From Actinophytocola oryzae (GTDB lineage Bacteria > Actinomycetota > Actinomycetes > Mycobacteriales > Pseudonocardiaceae): a stretch of DNA of 64,000 bases. Positions 1-8,705 of the stretch are shown in pieces. The stretch is from positions 620,001 to 684,000 of the forward strand of contig NZ_SOCP01000002.1 of NCBI RefSeq assembly GCF_004364325.1, in the 5' to 3' direction. A program made the position numbers and the translations under genes. The notes beneath the pieces were generated by a model. It saw only the letters and a list, made by a program, of their open reading frames with translations. It searched no databases and was not told the origin of the DNA. Position 1 is the first letter of the stretch. Each line of letters starts with the position of its first letter.

Positions 1-531
1 TCGCAGATCACCTCGGTGGCCGGTGACCACCCGGACATGCTGGCGCTCGCCGCCGGTCCGGACGACGCAGGCCGCATCGCCAAGGAGGTCAAGAGCCAGA
101 ACCTCGACGTCCTCCTGGCAGGCACGGGTTCGCTGCAGTCCGGTGGTGCCGCCTACGTCGCCGCGGGTGGCGAGGCGACCGAGGGCACAGTGGCCGCCGC
201 GCAGTACGACCCGCACAGCACCAACGCCACCGCGGACAAGCTGTTGAAGGCGGCGCAGAAGGACTCCGGCCTGTCGGACATCCCGCTGAACTACGCCTAC
301 GCCTACGACGCGGTCAACATGATCATGCAGGTGATCAAGGACAAGGGCATCAGCGCGGGCGGGAACATCACCCAGGACCGGGTGACCATCCAGGAGGGGC
401 TGAACGACCTCAAGGACTTCACCGGCATGGCCGACAAGACCACGTTCAGCTCCGACGGCACCGCCGTCCGGCCAGAGCTGCGTGCGGTGGTCAAGGGCGG
501 CAAGTTCGTCATCGACCAGGGCACCAGCTGA
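1..531 (+). CDS. ABC transporter substrate-binding protein, branched-chain amino acid/aromatic type (3' part only)
   Basis: The reading frame is open from the first base of the window, so only the C-terminal 176 residues are present. They resemble the second lobe of periplasmic-binding-protein family 6 (LivJ-like) proteins: a stretch about a ligand-dependent 'yDa' hinge (LNYAYAYDAVNMIMQ) and the terminal beta-strand pair AVVKGGKFVID. The permease and ATPase genes follow directly (13 nt to the livH-type start), which supports the assignment. Proteins of this class capture branched-chain amino acids or, in catabolic clusters, aromatic acids outside the membrane. With the dioxygenase operon about 13 kb downstream I infer an aromatic acid as ligand, but nothing in the fragment fixes specificity. 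Confidence 0.85.
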   Translation, partial: SQITSVAGDHPDMLALAAGPDDAGRIAKEVKSQNLDVLLAGTGSLQSGGAAYVAAGGEATEGTVAAAQYDPHSTNATADKLLKAAQKDSGLSDIPLNYAYAYDAVNMIMQVIKDKGISAGGNITQDRVTIQEGLNDLKDFTGMADKTTFSSDGTAVRPELRAVVKGGKFVIDQGTS

Positions 532-544
532 CCAGGCCAGGGCG

Positions 545-1423
545 ATGCTGACCCAGCAGCTGTTCAACGGGTTGTTGCTCGGGGCCACCTACTGCCTGGT
601 GGCCCTGGGCTTCAACCTCGTGGTCGGAGCGATGGACCGGCTCAACTTCGCGCTCGGCGAGACCGCCATGCTGAGCGCGGTCCTCGGTGCGGTCCTGATG
701 GACGTGACCGGCTGGCCGTTCGTGCTGGCCTTCCTCGCGTCGTTGGTGATCGGCGGGGTGGTCGCGGTGGTCGTGTACTTCGCGTCCTTCCGCTTCGTGC
801 CCCAGCAGTACCCGACGGCCTCGATCCTCTCCAGTCTCGGGTTCGGGCTGATGATCACCGCACTGGTGACCAAGTTCTTCGGGAGCAACCAGCGGTCGGT
901 GCCGGACGTGCTGCCGAACGTCCGGCTGGACCTCGGCATCTTCGAGGTCTCCGGCGCACAGCTGGTGATCCTCGGGCTCGCCGTCGTGATGACCGTCGCG
1001 CTGTACGTGTTCCTGGAGAAGACCGTGTGGGGCACGGCGATCCGCGGGGTGTCCGACGACGCCACCGTGACCGGGCTCCTCGGTGTGCCGGTGCGGCGGG
1101 TGATCCTGCTGACCTTCGCGCTGTCCGGGGTGCTCGCCGGCGCCGCGGGGCTGCTCACCGGCATCGCCTACCACACGGTGAGCCCCTTCGACGGCTTCAA
1201 CACCACCCTGACCGCACTCATGATCATCGTGATCGGCGGGCTGGGCAGCGTCACCGGTGGCGTGGTCGCGGCGGTGGCGATCGGCGTCATCCAGACGCTG
1301 ACCGTCGCCTACCTGTCCGCGACGCTGCGCGACCTGATCGTGTTCATCCTGGTCGGTGTGGTGCTGCTGGTCCGGCCCCAGGGTTTGTTCGGGCGCAACG
1401 CAGGCGTACTGGAGCGGGTCTGA
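545..1423 (+). CDS. livH: Branched-chain amino acid-type ABC transporter permease (LivH family)
   Basis: A 292-residue polytopic membrane protein. The first helix (MLTQQLFNGLLLGATYCLVALGF) and the conserved cytoplasmic loop with RGVSDD..TGLLGVPVRR followed by the helix ending IGGLGSVTGGV are typical of LivH permeases. ATG at 545 is chosen because the homologous first helix begins there; an in-frame GTG at 482 would overlap the binding-protein gene by 50 nt and add an unrelated Arg/Ser-rich tail. The stop overlaps the ATG of the next permease gene (TGATG). It forms the membrane channel with the LivM-type partner. Confidence 0.9.
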   Translation: MLTQQLFNGLLLGATYCLVALGFNLVVGAMDRLNFALGETAMLSAVLGAVLMDVTGWPFVLAFLASLVIGGVVAVVVYFASFRFVPQQYPTASILSSLGFGLMITALVTKFFGSNQRSVPDVLPNVRLDLGIFEVSGAQLVILGLAVVMTVALYVFLEKTVWGTAIRGVSDDATVTGLLGVPVRRVILLTFALSGVLAGAAGLLTGIAYHTVSPFDGFNTTLTALMIIVIGGLGSVTGGVVAAVAIGVIQTLTVAYLSATLRDLIVFILVGVVLLVRPQGLFGRNAGVLERV

Positions 1424-2298
1424 TGTCCCCCTACATCGAGTCGGTCCTCCTGCAGGTCGGCATCAACGTGTTGCTGGCACTGGGTTACTGGATCGCCGTG
1501 TCCACCGGGAAGTACTCCTTCGGGCACGCCGCGTTCATGGCGATCGGCGCCTACTCGGCGTCCATCCTCACGCTGAACTTCGGCTGGCCGCTGCCGCTCG
1601 CGATGCTCGTCGCCGCGCTGGTGTCCGCCGTGGCCGGTGCGGTCATCGGCTGGATGGCGCTGCGGCTCTCGTTGCTGTACCTCGCGATCATCACCTTCGT
1701 CTTCGCGCAGCTGGTCGACATCCTCATCTCCGAGTGGGACTACGTCGGCGGCGCGGCGGGCATGCTCGGCATGAGCGGCACCACGCTCGGGCTGGTGTAC
1801 GGCAGCATCGCGGTCGTCGTCGTGTTCCTGCTGCTGCTCACCAGGTCGCGGCTCGGCCTCGCCTACGCGGCGATCCGGGAGGACGAGCAGGCGGCGATGG
1901 CCTCGGGGCTGCGGATCACGCTGATCGCGGTCGGCGCGTTCGCCCTGTCCGCGGCGGTGACCGGGGTGGCGGGCGCGCTCGCCGCGCACCAGCTGCTGAT
2001 CATCACCCCGGACCTGTTCGGGCCACAGCAGGCGCTGCTGATCATCCTGTACTGCGTCCTGGGTGGTGTGCAGTACTTCTGGGGTGCCGCGCTCGGCGCG
2101 ATCGTGCTGTCGCTGGTGCCGATCTACCTCGACTGGCTCAGCGACTGGTACATGATCGTCTACGGCCTGCTGTTCGTGGCGCTCATGATCCTGCGCCCAC
2201 AGGGCCTGATCGGCCGGGCCGCGGTCGGCTCGAACCGCCGCTGGCCGAGCTGGCACCGGGCGTCGACGCGGAACCGGGAGCGTGAGACCGTTGGCTGA
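1423..2298 (+). CDS. livM: Branched-chain amino acid-type ABC transporter permease (LivM family)
   Basis: 291 residues, about eight to ten predicted membrane segments. The signature YSFGHAAFMAIGAYSAS near residue 25 and the loop LTRSRLGLAYAAIREDEQAA are the hallmark EAA-like regions of LivM permeases. ATG 1423 overlaps the livH-type stop by one base, indicating translational coupling. The protein is shorter than LivM forms with extra N-terminal helices, but complete for the minimal family. It would heterodimerise with the LivH-type permease to form the import channel. Confidence 0.9.
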   Translation: MSPYIESVLLQVGINVLLALGYWIAVSTGKYSFGHAAFMAIGAYSASILTLNFGWPLPLAMLVAALVSAVAGAVIGWMALRLSLLYLAIITFVFAQLVDILISEWDYVGGAAGMLGMSGTTLGLVYGSIAVVVVFLLLLTRSRLGLAYAAIREDEQAAMASGLRITLIAVGAFALSAAVTGVAGALAAHQLLIITPDLFGPQQALLIILYCVLGGVQYFWGAALGAIVLSLVPIYLDWLSDWYMIVYGLLFVALMILRPQGLIGRAAVGSNRRWPSWHRASTRNRERETVG

Positions 2299-3043
2299 GC
2301 CACTGCTGAAGGTTTCGGGGATCTGCAAGCGTTTCCAGGGCGTCGAGGCACTCGGCGACATCGACATCGAGCTGGCGGAGGGCACCATCCACGGGGTGGT
2401 CGGCCCGAACGGCGCGGGCAAGACCACGTTGCTCAACGTCATCTCCGGTTACGTGGCACCGAACTCGGGCAGCGTGACCCTCGGGGACCGGGAGATCACC
2501 AAGCTCACCCCGCAGCAGCGGGTGCCGCTCGGGGTGGTCCGCACCTTCCAGAACATCAGGCTCTTCGGTGGACTGTCCGTTGTGGACAACCTGCTGATCG
2601 GCCAGCACAGCCGCGCGCACACCGGGTTCTTCTCGCTGTGGCCGCTGCGCACCGGGTCGGAGAAGAGGCTGCGTGCGGAGGCGCGGGAGGCGTTGGAGCT
2701 GTTCGACCTCCTGCCCTACCGCAAGCGCCGCGCCGCCGAACTGCCCTACGGGCTGCAGAAACAGCTGGAGATGGCACGGGCGCTCGCCGCAAGGCCACGC
2801 GTGCTGCTGCTCGACGAGCCCGCCGCCGGCATGACGACCGACGGCAGGGCCGCGCTGGTGCCGAGGATCAGGGAGCTGCGCGACCGGGGGATGAGCGTGA
2901 TCGTGGTGGAGCACGACATGGACGTGATCGCGAAGGTGTGCGACCACGTCACCGTGCTCAACTTCGGCCGCAAGCTCATCGACGGCGCGCCCGCGGAGGT
3001 GCTGGCGAGCGACGAGGTGAGGACGGCATACCTTGGTACCTGA
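2282..3043 (+). CDS. livG: ABC transporter ATP-binding protein (LivG family)
   Basis: 253-residue ABC ATPase. Walker A GPNGAGKTT lies at about residues 40-48, the LivG-specific insertion RTFQNIRLFGGLSVVDNLLIG follows, and Walker B is VLLLDEPAAGM with the switch region IVVEHDMDVI. The C-loop reads LPYGLQKQLE, which replaces the usual LSGGQ motif, as in many LivG proteins. Two starts are possible: GTG 2282 (17-nt overlap with the permease gene) or TTG 2291; both leave the nucleotide-binding domain intact. It powers import together with the LivF-type subunit encoded next. Confidence 0.9.
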   Translation: MRPLAEPLLKVSGICKRFQGVEALGDIDIELAEGTIHGVVGPNGAGKTTLLNVISGYVAPNSGSVTLGDREITKLTPQQRVPLGVVRTFQNIRLFGGLSVVDNLLIGQHSRAHTGFFSLWPLRTGSEKRLRAEAREALELFDLLPYRKRRAAELPYGLQKQLEMARALAARPRVLLLDEPAAGMTTDGRAALVPRIRELRDRGMSVIVVEHDMDVIAKVCDHVTVLNFGRKLIDGAPAEVLASDEVRTAYLGT

Positions 3044-3818
3044 AGCCCAGATCGTGGCAGGCCAGGGGTCGGCGCCCGTCGACTCCGAACACGACACCCT
3101 GCTCGAGGTCTCCGGCCTGCGCGCGGGTTACGGCCGCATCGTCGGCGTCGACGACGTCAGCATCGCCGTGCGGGCCGGTGAGCTGGTGGCGCTGCTCGGT
3201 GCGAACGGCGCGGGCAAGAGCACCATCCTGCGTGCGCTCTCGGGGATGATCACCCCGTGGTCGGGCTCGGTCGTCTTCGACGGCCGCGACGTCACCGGCA
3301 TGCGCAGCGACACGCTGGTCCGCGCGGGTCTGGTCCACGTGCCGGAGGGCAGGCGCGTGCTCGCCAGGCTCACGGTCGAGGAGAACCTGCGGCTCGGCGC
3401 GTTCTCCCGGCGTGACCGGGCGGGCATCGCGGAGACCATGGACCAGGTGTTCACCCGGTTCGAACGCCTCGCGGAACGCAGGCACCAGAAGGCGGGCACG
3501 CTCTCCGGCGGTGAGCAGCAGATGCTGGTGATCGGCCGCGCGCTGATGTCGCGGCCGAAGCTGCTGCTGCTCGACGAACCGTCGCTGGGCCTGTCACCAC
3601 GGCTCGTGCACGAGGTGTTCGAGCTGATCCGTTCGCTCGCGGCGGACGGCCAGACCGTGCTGCTCGTCGAGCAGAACGTGGTGCAGGGCCTCAAGGTCGC
3701 CGACCGGGGCTATGTGCTCACGACAGGCCGGGTCACCAGCGCGGGGGACTCGGCGAAGCTGCTCGCCGACCCGTCCCTGGTGCGCAGTTATCTCGGCGGA
3801 CAGGAGGACCCAACATGA
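3033..3818 (+). CDS. livF: ABC transporter ATP-binding protein (LivF family)
   Basis: 261 residues from TTG 3033; an in-frame GTG at 3054 is an alternative start and the first about 20 residues are not conserved-looking. Walker A GANGAGKST, the LivF-typical VPEGRRVLARLTVEENLRLG, C-loop LSGGEQQML, Walker B LLLLDEPSLGLSP and the switch histidine replaced by Gln (LLVEQNV), as is normal for LivF. Last gene of the transporter set; its stop overlaps the ATG of the following SDR gene (ATGA), so the dehydrogenase is in the same transcript and probably acts on the imported compound or its product. Confidence 0.9.
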   Translation: MVPEAQIVAGQGSAPVDSEHDTLLEVSGLRAGYGRIVGVDDVSIAVRAGELVALLGANGAGKSTILRALSGMITPWSGSVVFDGRDVTGMRSDTLVRAGLVHVPEGRRVLARLTVEENLRLGAFSRRDRAGIAETMDQVFTRFERLAERRHQKAGTLSGGEQQMLVIGRALMSRPKLLLLDEPSLGLSPRLVHEVFELIRSLAADGQTVLLVEQNVVQGLKVADRGYVLTTGRVTSAGDSAKLLADPSLVRSYLGGQEDPT

Positions 3819-4576
3819 CAGCCACACGTTTCGTGGACGCCTCGGTGATCGTCACCGGTGCCGCGTCCGGCATCGGCAGGCGGACCGCCGTGCGTTTCGC
3901 GGAGGAAGGCGCCAAGGTCACCGTCGCGGACATCAACGAGGCCGGTGCCAAGGCCACGGTCGAGGAGATCGAGGGCACGGGCGGCACCGCCCGGGTCGCC
4001 GTGACCGACGTGACCGACAAGGACGACATCGCGGCCATGGTGGCGGGCGCGGTCGAGGCGTACGGCAGGCTCGACGTGCTGCACAACAACGCGTACTGGG
4101 CGCCGATCAACCGCACGGTGACCGACACCAGCGACGACGAGTGGCACCGCACGATCGCCGCGACCCTGGGTAGCGTGTTCTACGGCTGCAAGTTCGGCAT
4201 CGAGGCGATGCTGCGCAACGGCGGCGGCACCATCGTGAACACCGCGTCCACCGCGGGGCTGGTCGCCTCGCCGTCGTTCGCCGCGTACATGGCGGCCAAG
4301 GGCGGGGTGATCGCACTGACCCGCTCGGTCGCGTTCGACTACGGCAAGCAGGGCATCCGGTGCAACGCGGTCGCACCGGGGCTGACGAAGACCGCGGCGA
4401 CGGTCCCGGTGTTCGCCGACCCGGACCGGCTGAACTTCCTCACCACCAAGCTGCTGCTGGACAGGGCGGGCGAGCCGGTCGACATCGCGAACGCGGTGCT
4501 GTTCCTGGCCAGTGACGAGTCCGGCTTCATGACCGGCCAGACCATGGTCGTCGACGGCGGCCGCCTCATCGCCTGA
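3815..4576 (+). CDS. Short-chain dehydrogenase/reductase (SDR)
   Basis: 253-residue classical SDR. The cofactor motif TGAASGIGRR is at residues 13-22, NNA at about 91, catalytic Ser within NTASTAGL and the YxxxK pair in AAYMAAKGG, followed by the PG motif (APGLTKT). Ends in the usual C-terminal dimer segment GQTMVVDGGRL. NAD(P)-dependent oxidation or reduction of an alcohol/ketone is expected; the exact substrate cannot be read from sequence. Four-base overlap with the LivF-type gene and 27 nt to the hydrolase gene place it in the transporter operon. Confidence 0.88.
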   Translation: MTATRFVDASVIVTGAASGIGRRTAVRFAEEGAKVTVADINEAGAKATVEEIEGTGGTARVAVTDVTDKDDIAAMVAGAVEAYGRLDVLHNNAYWAPINRTVTDTSDDEWHRTIAATLGSVFYGCKFGIEAMLRNGGGTIVNTASTAGLVASPSFAAYMAAKGGVIALTRSVAFDYGKQGIRCNAVAPGLTKTAATVPVFADPDRLNFLTTKLLLDRAGEPVDIANAVLFLASDESGFMTGQTMVVDGGRLIA

Positions 4577-4603
4577 CCTGCGACCCGAGACGAAGGAGAA
4601 GGC

Positions 4604-5758
4604 GTGACAGCGCCAGCACGAGAGATCGAGCTGCTCGGCATCCCGATGGCCGCGAGCAACGGCCGGATCGACATCTACTCCGGGGTGTCCCGGATGGCGG
4701 GCAAGGTGTGGGGGTCGCTGCACCGGGCGGCGACCCCGTCGAAGACCGTGGTCGCCGTGGTGCACCCGGCTTCGAACTTCCTCGGCCACTACCTGCTCGC
4801 CCCGCTCGCGCGACGGGGGGTGGACGCGGTCGGCCTCACCACGCGCTACATCGGCAACGACAGCACCCTGTTGATGGAGAACTGCGTGCTGGACATCGGC
4901 GCTGCCATCGCCTTCCTCCGCGACCGCGGGTACGAGCGGATCGTGCTGGTCGGCAACTCCGGCGGTGGCGGGCTGACCGCGTTGTACCAGAGCCAGGCCG
5001 AGTCGCCGTCGATCACGCACACCCCGGCCGGTGACCCGCCCGACCTGACCGGCGCGACGCTGCCGCCGGTCGACGCGCTCGTCGAGCTGATGGCCCACCC
5101 CGGCCGGGCGATCGTCTTCACCGAGTGGCTCGATCCGGCCATCGTGGACGAACACGACCCGACCAGGCGCGACCCCGACCTCGACATGTTCGACCCACGC
5201 AACGGGCCGCCGTACTCGCCGGAGTTCCTCGCCAGGTACCGGGCGGCGCAGGTGGCACGCAACCGGCGAATCACCGCGTGGGTGCGGGAGAAGCTCGCCG
5301 AGCTTGCGAAGGACCCGGACGGCGTGCAGGACCTGCCGTTCACCGTGCACGGCACGGGTGCCGACCCGCGGTTCACCGACCTCACGATCGAGCCGTCGGA
5401 CCGCGAGGCCGGCACGATGTGGGGACCCGCGGCGCACGCGAACCTCATGCCCGCCTCGCTCGCGCACTTCAGCAGCCTGCGGTCGTGGCTGTCCCAGTGG
5501 AGCATCGACGAGTCCAACTGCGACGGTCCGCTGCACCTGGCCAGGACCAGCGTGCCGACACTGGTCATGTACGGGACGGCCGACCAGGTCTGCTTCCCGA
5601 GCCACGCGCAGTCGCTGTACGACGCGGTGCCGCACGACGACAAGAAGCTGCTCGGCGTGGAGCGCGGCACGCACTACCTGTCGGGGCAGCCGGAGCTGAT
5701 GGACCAGGTCACCGACACGATCCTGTCCTGGCTGGAGTCGACTGGAGTGAGGGCATGA
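4604..5758 (+). CDS. Alpha/beta hydrolase (esterase-like)
   Basis: 384 residues from GTG 4604, preceded by the ribosome site GAAGGAGAAGG. The fold is indicated by a VVAVVHPASNFLGHY oxyanion strand, the nucleophile elbow VGNSGGGG (Ser near residue 122), and a C-terminal block TLVMYGTADQVCFPSHA carrying the likely acid, with the His in VERGTHYLSGQ. A 150-residue insertion between elbow and acid forms a lid. In Rhodococcus phthalate clusters an esterase gene sits beside an ABC importer; by analogy this enzyme could release the aromatic acid from an ester, but that is inference from context only. Stop overlaps the cupin start (ATGA). Confidence 0.8.
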   Translation: MTAPAREIELLGIPMAASNGRIDIYSGVSRMAGKVWGSLHRAATPSKTVVAVVHPASNFLGHYLLAPLARRGVDAVGLTTRYIGNDSTLLMENCVLDIGAAIAFLRDRGYERIVLVGNSGGGGLTALYQSQAESPSITHTPAGDPPDLTGATLPPVDALVELMAHPGRAIVFTEWLDPAIVDEHDPTRRDPDLDMFDPRNGPPYSPEFLARYRAAQVARNRRITAWVREKLAELAKDPDGVQDLPFTVHGTGADPRFTDLTIEPSDREAGTMWGPAAHANLMPASLAHFSSLRSWLSQWSIDESNCDGPLHLARTSVPTLVMYGTADQVCFPSHAQSLYDAVPHDDKKLLGVERGTHYLSGQPELMDQVTDTILSWLESTGVRA

Positions 5759-6486
5759 AGCTGCACGAGGACTTCGCCGACCTGGTGGTCAACCCCGGCG
5801 AGGCGCATTTCACCGACCACCAGAGCCTGTTCAACATGGTCAACCTGATCGAGTTCGGCGGCGCGGCGGACCGCCCGACACACGTGCCCGCCGACCTGGG
5901 CGGCACCGGGCAGATCGTGTTCTGGGAGTCGACCGGTGCCGCCGACCAGCTCCCGTTCTGGAACACCAACTTCGACGGCGACTGCTATCTGTACATCGTG
6001 CACGGCAGCGTCCGGGTGGAGTTCAAGGAGACCGAGGGAGACAAGCGGTTCGGGCACTACGTGGCGCGCACCGGGGACCTGTTCTGCCTGCCGAGGGACA
6101 TCGCGCACCGCACGTTCTCCGGCGACGGGAAGCGACGGATCACGCTGGAGATCATGCCCCGCAACAGGTTCTGGGCAGGCATCGGCCAGAACCCGGTGGA
6201 GCCGGACCAGAGCGCCACGGTGGGCGGCTTCGGCTTCGCCTTCGACGGCGACGACGCCGTGGTCACGTGGCCGGACGGAACCCTCCGGACTCCCAAGGAG
6301 TTCTTCGTGCGGGGCGTCCGCGCGATGGTCGCCTACGAGATGCACATGGGCCTGAACGAGTTCGACAACGGCTTCGTGGTGCACGACCTGGGCGACCGGG
6401 TGGACCTGAAGGCACCGGGTTACGCGGAGACACTGCCCGGACGACAGGTCCTCGCGGTGTTCAAGGGCTTGCTGCAGAACGCCTGA
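5755..6486 (+). CDS. Cupin-domain protein
   Basis: 243 residues; ATG 5755 overlaps the hydrolase stop. The centre shows a cupin fold: FDGDCYLYIVHGSVRVEF, then RTGDLFCLPRDIAHRTF, i.e. motif 2 with PxxxxH and a conserved Gly-Asp turn. The first motif is degraded (no clear HxH pair), so metal binding is uncertain. The N-terminal half (LIEFGGAADRPTHVPADLGG) and the C-terminal part resemble homogentisate-dioxygenase-like bicupins, which open catecholic rings; that role would suit an aromatic cluster but is unproven. It ends the operon; the convergent methyltransferase gene lies only 13 nt away. Confidence 0.75.
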   Translation: MKLHEDFADLVVNPGEAHFTDHQSLFNMVNLIEFGGAADRPTHVPADLGGTGQIVFWESTGAADQLPFWNTNFDGDCYLYIVHGSVRVEFKETEGDKRFGHYVARTGDLFCLPRDIAHRTFSGDGKRRITLEIMPRNRFWAGIGQNPVEPDQSATVGGFGFAFDGDDAVVTWPDGTLRTPKEFFVRGVRAMVAYEMHMGLNEFDNGFVVHDLGDRVDLKAPGYAETLPGRQVLAVFKGLLQNA

Positions 6487-6499
6487 CCGGGTCTCGTCG

Positions 6500-7141
6500 T
6501 CAGACGGCGACGGCCCGGATCAGCACCGTTCCGGTCTCGTTCTCGGCAGGCGGGGGGATCAGCTCACAGTCGATCCGGCCGAACCCCGCCGCCGTGAGCA
6601 CTGCCCTCCACCGGCTGACAGGCAGATGCTGCCGAGTGATCTGCTGGTGTGGCGGAGGCGGGGTGTCGTCGGCCGGCAGCTGGGAGAACGCGAGGATGCC
6701 GCCGGGAGTGAGTGCCTGGCGGACGAGCGGGAGCAGGACCTCGGGTTCGGTGAACCACACCGCACCGAAGATCGAGTACGCGATGTCGTAGCGCCCGGGA
6801 TTGGCGGCCAGGTGGTCGACGGCGTCGACGGTGACGAACTCGAGGTTCGGCAGGTGTCCCCAGGCTGCGGTGGCGTTGACCGTGCGGACTGGGGCGAGGT
6901 CCACTCCGACGCAGCGCGCGCCGAGAGTCGCGAGGTGGGCGAGATTGGCGCCGGCCCCGGACCCGAGCTCGACGACGCGCTTGCCTTCGACCGGACCGAG
7001 GACGGTTTCGTCGGGACCGTGATCGGGGTACTGCGTCCAGTTCAACCAGGTAATGGCCCCAGCGGCGTTGACCGAACGCCGCGGCTCGGCCTTCTGTGCG
7101 AAGCCGTTCCACGCTCGGACGGCCGGCGTGTTCACGTTCAT
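6500..7141 (-). CDS. Class I SAM-dependent methyltransferase
   Basis: 213 residues. The SAM-binding motif I is VVELGSGAGANLAHL (about residues 56-70), with the acidic end of strand 2 in CVGVDLAPV and motif IV region YDIAYSIFGAVWF, followed by LTPGGILAFSQLP. The architecture is the small Methyltransf_11/25 type. ATG 7141 is the first Met consistent with the N-terminal helix. The gene lies 67 nt downstream of the Cys-rich conserved protein on the same strand, so the two are probably cotranscribed and the methyl acceptor may relate to that protein or its product. No substrate can be named. Confidence 0.85.
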   Translation of the reverse strand: MNVNTPAVRAWNGFAQKAEPRRSVNAAGAITWLNWTQYPDHGPDETVLGPVEGKRVVELGSGAGANLAHLATLGARCVGVDLAPVRTVNATAAWGHLPNLEFVTVDAVDHLAANPGRYDIAYSIFGAVWFTEPEVLLPLVRQALTPGGILAFSQLPADDTPPPPHQQITRQHLPVSRWRAVLTAAGFGRIDCELIPPPAENETGTVLIRAVAV

Positions 7142-7208
7142 CGCGCCTTTCCACGCAGTACGTGCGCCTCGCACCTCGGAATGTGGGTGCGAGGCGCACG
7201 CAGGATGG

Positions 7209-7655
7209 CTACTTCTTCGGGCTGTCGCTGCAGCCGTTGTAGCACTGGTTGCAGTCTGCCCGCTGCGCGTTCCACAGCTCGGTGTCCACGGGGAACCCGG
7301 CGGTTCGGATCGCGGAGATGGTGCGCTCGACCAGACCGCCCTCACTGTCGCCCTCGCCGGGCAGATGCGGCACGTGATGGATGTAGTGGCCGGCGTGCTG
7401 GTGGCAGAAGGCGAAGTAGTTCGGGGAGTCCAGGACGAACGTGTGGACGCCCCTGTCCACAGCAGGGGTCGGGCCCAACGTCGTCTCCGGATTCTCCGCC
7501 GAGGTGACCAGGTAAGCCACGGTCTGCCCGGCGGTGCGCTCGGCCAGATCGCGACCGAGGCCGTGGTCACGCATGATCAGCCGGACCAGGCGTTCCCATC
7601 CCTGTTCGGGCACGCAGGTTCGAGGGTCTCGCAATACAACATCGATGACGGTCAT
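7209..7655 (-). CDS. Conserved actinomycete protein with His-rich core and C-terminal CxxCxxxC motif, function unknown
   Basis: 148 residues from ATG 7655. I recognise a recurrent actinomycete type rather than a named family: an N-terminal helical part, the block VDRGVHTFVLDSPNYFAFCHQHAGHYIHHVP (given here in part) with several His and one Cys, and a C-terminal tail ADCNQCYNGCSDSPKK. The clustered His/Cys residues could bind a metal. It is first in a two-gene minus-strand unit with the methyltransferase. The 265-nt gap to the divergent XRE regulator gene (7921) holds the promoter(s); no clear -35/-10 pair stood out. It might be an enzyme or a modified peptide carrier; neither is shown. Confidence 0.7.
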   Translation of the reverse strand: MTVIDVVLRDPRTCVPEQGWERLVRLIMRDHGLGRDLAERTAGQTVAYLVTSAENPETTLGPTPAVDRGVHTFVLDSPNYFAFCHQHAGHYIHHVPHLPGEGDSEGGLVERTISAIRTAGFPVDTELWNAQRADCNQCYNGCSDSPKK

Positions 7656-7920
7656 GTTCGCTTCTCCATTCGGTCGAGCAACTGCGCGACGGTCCCCGTA
7701 TCGGGTGTAAGCCGACGGATCAGTGCCGGTCCCGGCGGTATCCGTCGTTACGATGGGGGTCGCGCCACGTCGCAACCCGTACACAACCGGTAACGGCGGA
7801 TCTGGACCACCGCCGGTATGCGGCAGTTATGAGGCATCCAGGCCGCACCGACCTCGGTGACCTGCGCGGCCGGCGTGGAAAGGCAGCGGAATCGACCGGC
7901 ACCATCGGGAGGGCACCCTC

Positions 7921-8340
7921 GTGGCAGGCAGACGGTCCAACCTGGCACTCCGGCGCAAAACGCTGGGTTTCACTCAGGAGCGGTTGGCCGCCAAACTGGG
8001 AGTCGACCGAACCACGGTTCAGCGGTGGGAAAGCGGTGAGCGCGAGGCCCAGCCCTGGCTTCGACCCCGCCTGGCCGTCGCACTGCAGCAGACGCTCTCG
8101 CCACGACGCCGCGCCAGGGTGCTCGCATATCTCGCTGTGATCGGCATCGAACTCCGCGACCGGGACCGCGTCCTCAACTACGCACACGCCGCCCTCGACG
8201 AAGCCCGCGCCACTGGATCCGGCATGATCGGCCGGAAGCTCGACGACCTGCGCCGACGCCTCTCGCCGATGCGCGCCGACGCCCAGATCAGAGAGCTCGA
8301 CGACGAGATCAGGACGTTGACCTCGACTACCCGAGGCTGA
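7921..8340 (+). CDS. XRE-family helix-turn-helix regulator, short form
   Basis: 139 residues from GTG 7921. Residues 5-55 are an HTH_3 domain (LALRRKTLGFTQERLAAKLG, recognition helix DRTTVQRWESG). Longer actinomycete relatives carry a C-terminal TPR region for signal sensing; here only one helical repeat-like stretch (VLAYLAVIGIELRDRDRVLNYAHAALDEA) remains, so it is a compact or shortened version. It is divergently placed from the Cys-rich protein/methyltransferase pair and followed 11 nt later by the 117-aa gene, making it the likely local regulator. Confidence 0.85.
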   Translation: MAGRRSNLALRRKTLGFTQERLAAKLGVDRTTVQRWESGEREAQPWLRPRLAVALQQTLSPRRRARVLAYLAVIGIELRDRDRVLNYAHAALDEARATGSGMIGRKLDDLRRRLSPMRADAQIRELDDEIRTLTSTTRG

Positions 8341-8351
8341 AGGGAACGATC

Positions 8352-8705
8352 TTGAACGACGACCACGGCCGCATCTTCCGCGAAGCGTGGATCATCGGAG
8401 TCACCACGCATTACCCTGGTGAACCCAAACCCGGCTATGTCACTCCCTGGGACGACACCCCCGACTGGGAACGCGCCGCCGCCGCCGTCTACGACCAAGT
8501 CCGGGCCTTCATCGACGTTACCGACGGCGCCACCGCCAAACTCACCCGAGAACAACGAGGCCGCTTCGTCGCGTTGTGCTGGACCGGTCAGATCCACAAG
8601 CACTTCACTGACCCGAAGCCGTCCTATGTAGCCGACTGGGACGAACTACCCGATTGGCAGAAGGAAACCGACGCCGACATCTTCGAACACATCGAACGCG
8701 GCTAG
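8352..8705 (+). CDS. Small acidic protein with two copies of a Pro/Trp/Asp motif, function unknown
   Basis: 117 residues from TTG 8352, preceded by AAGGGAACG. The protein contains an internal repeat: GEPKPGYVTPWDDTPDWERA near residue 23 and DPKPSYVADWDELPDWQKE near residue 86, separated by a helical segment. I do not recognise a named family. No signal peptide or membrane helix is visible. Cotranscription with the XRE regulator (11 nt gap) suggests a two-gene module in which this protein could be an effector or antagonist of the regulator. Its last codons overlap the 3' end of the convergent CMD-like gene (4 nt). Confidence 0.7.
   Translation: MNDDHGRIFREAWIIGVTTHYPGEPKPGYVTPWDDTPDWERAAAAVYDQVRAFIDVTDGATAKLTREQRGRFVALCWTGQIHKHFTDPKPSYVADWDELPDWQKETDADIFEHIERG

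Noticed and set aside
3788..5674. Long minus-strand frame of 628 codons opposite the SDR and hydrolase genes
   Set aside because: It is the antisense shadow of GC-rich codons: composition is Arg/His/Val-rich with no domain, and the plus-strand genes have clear motifs and coupled starts.
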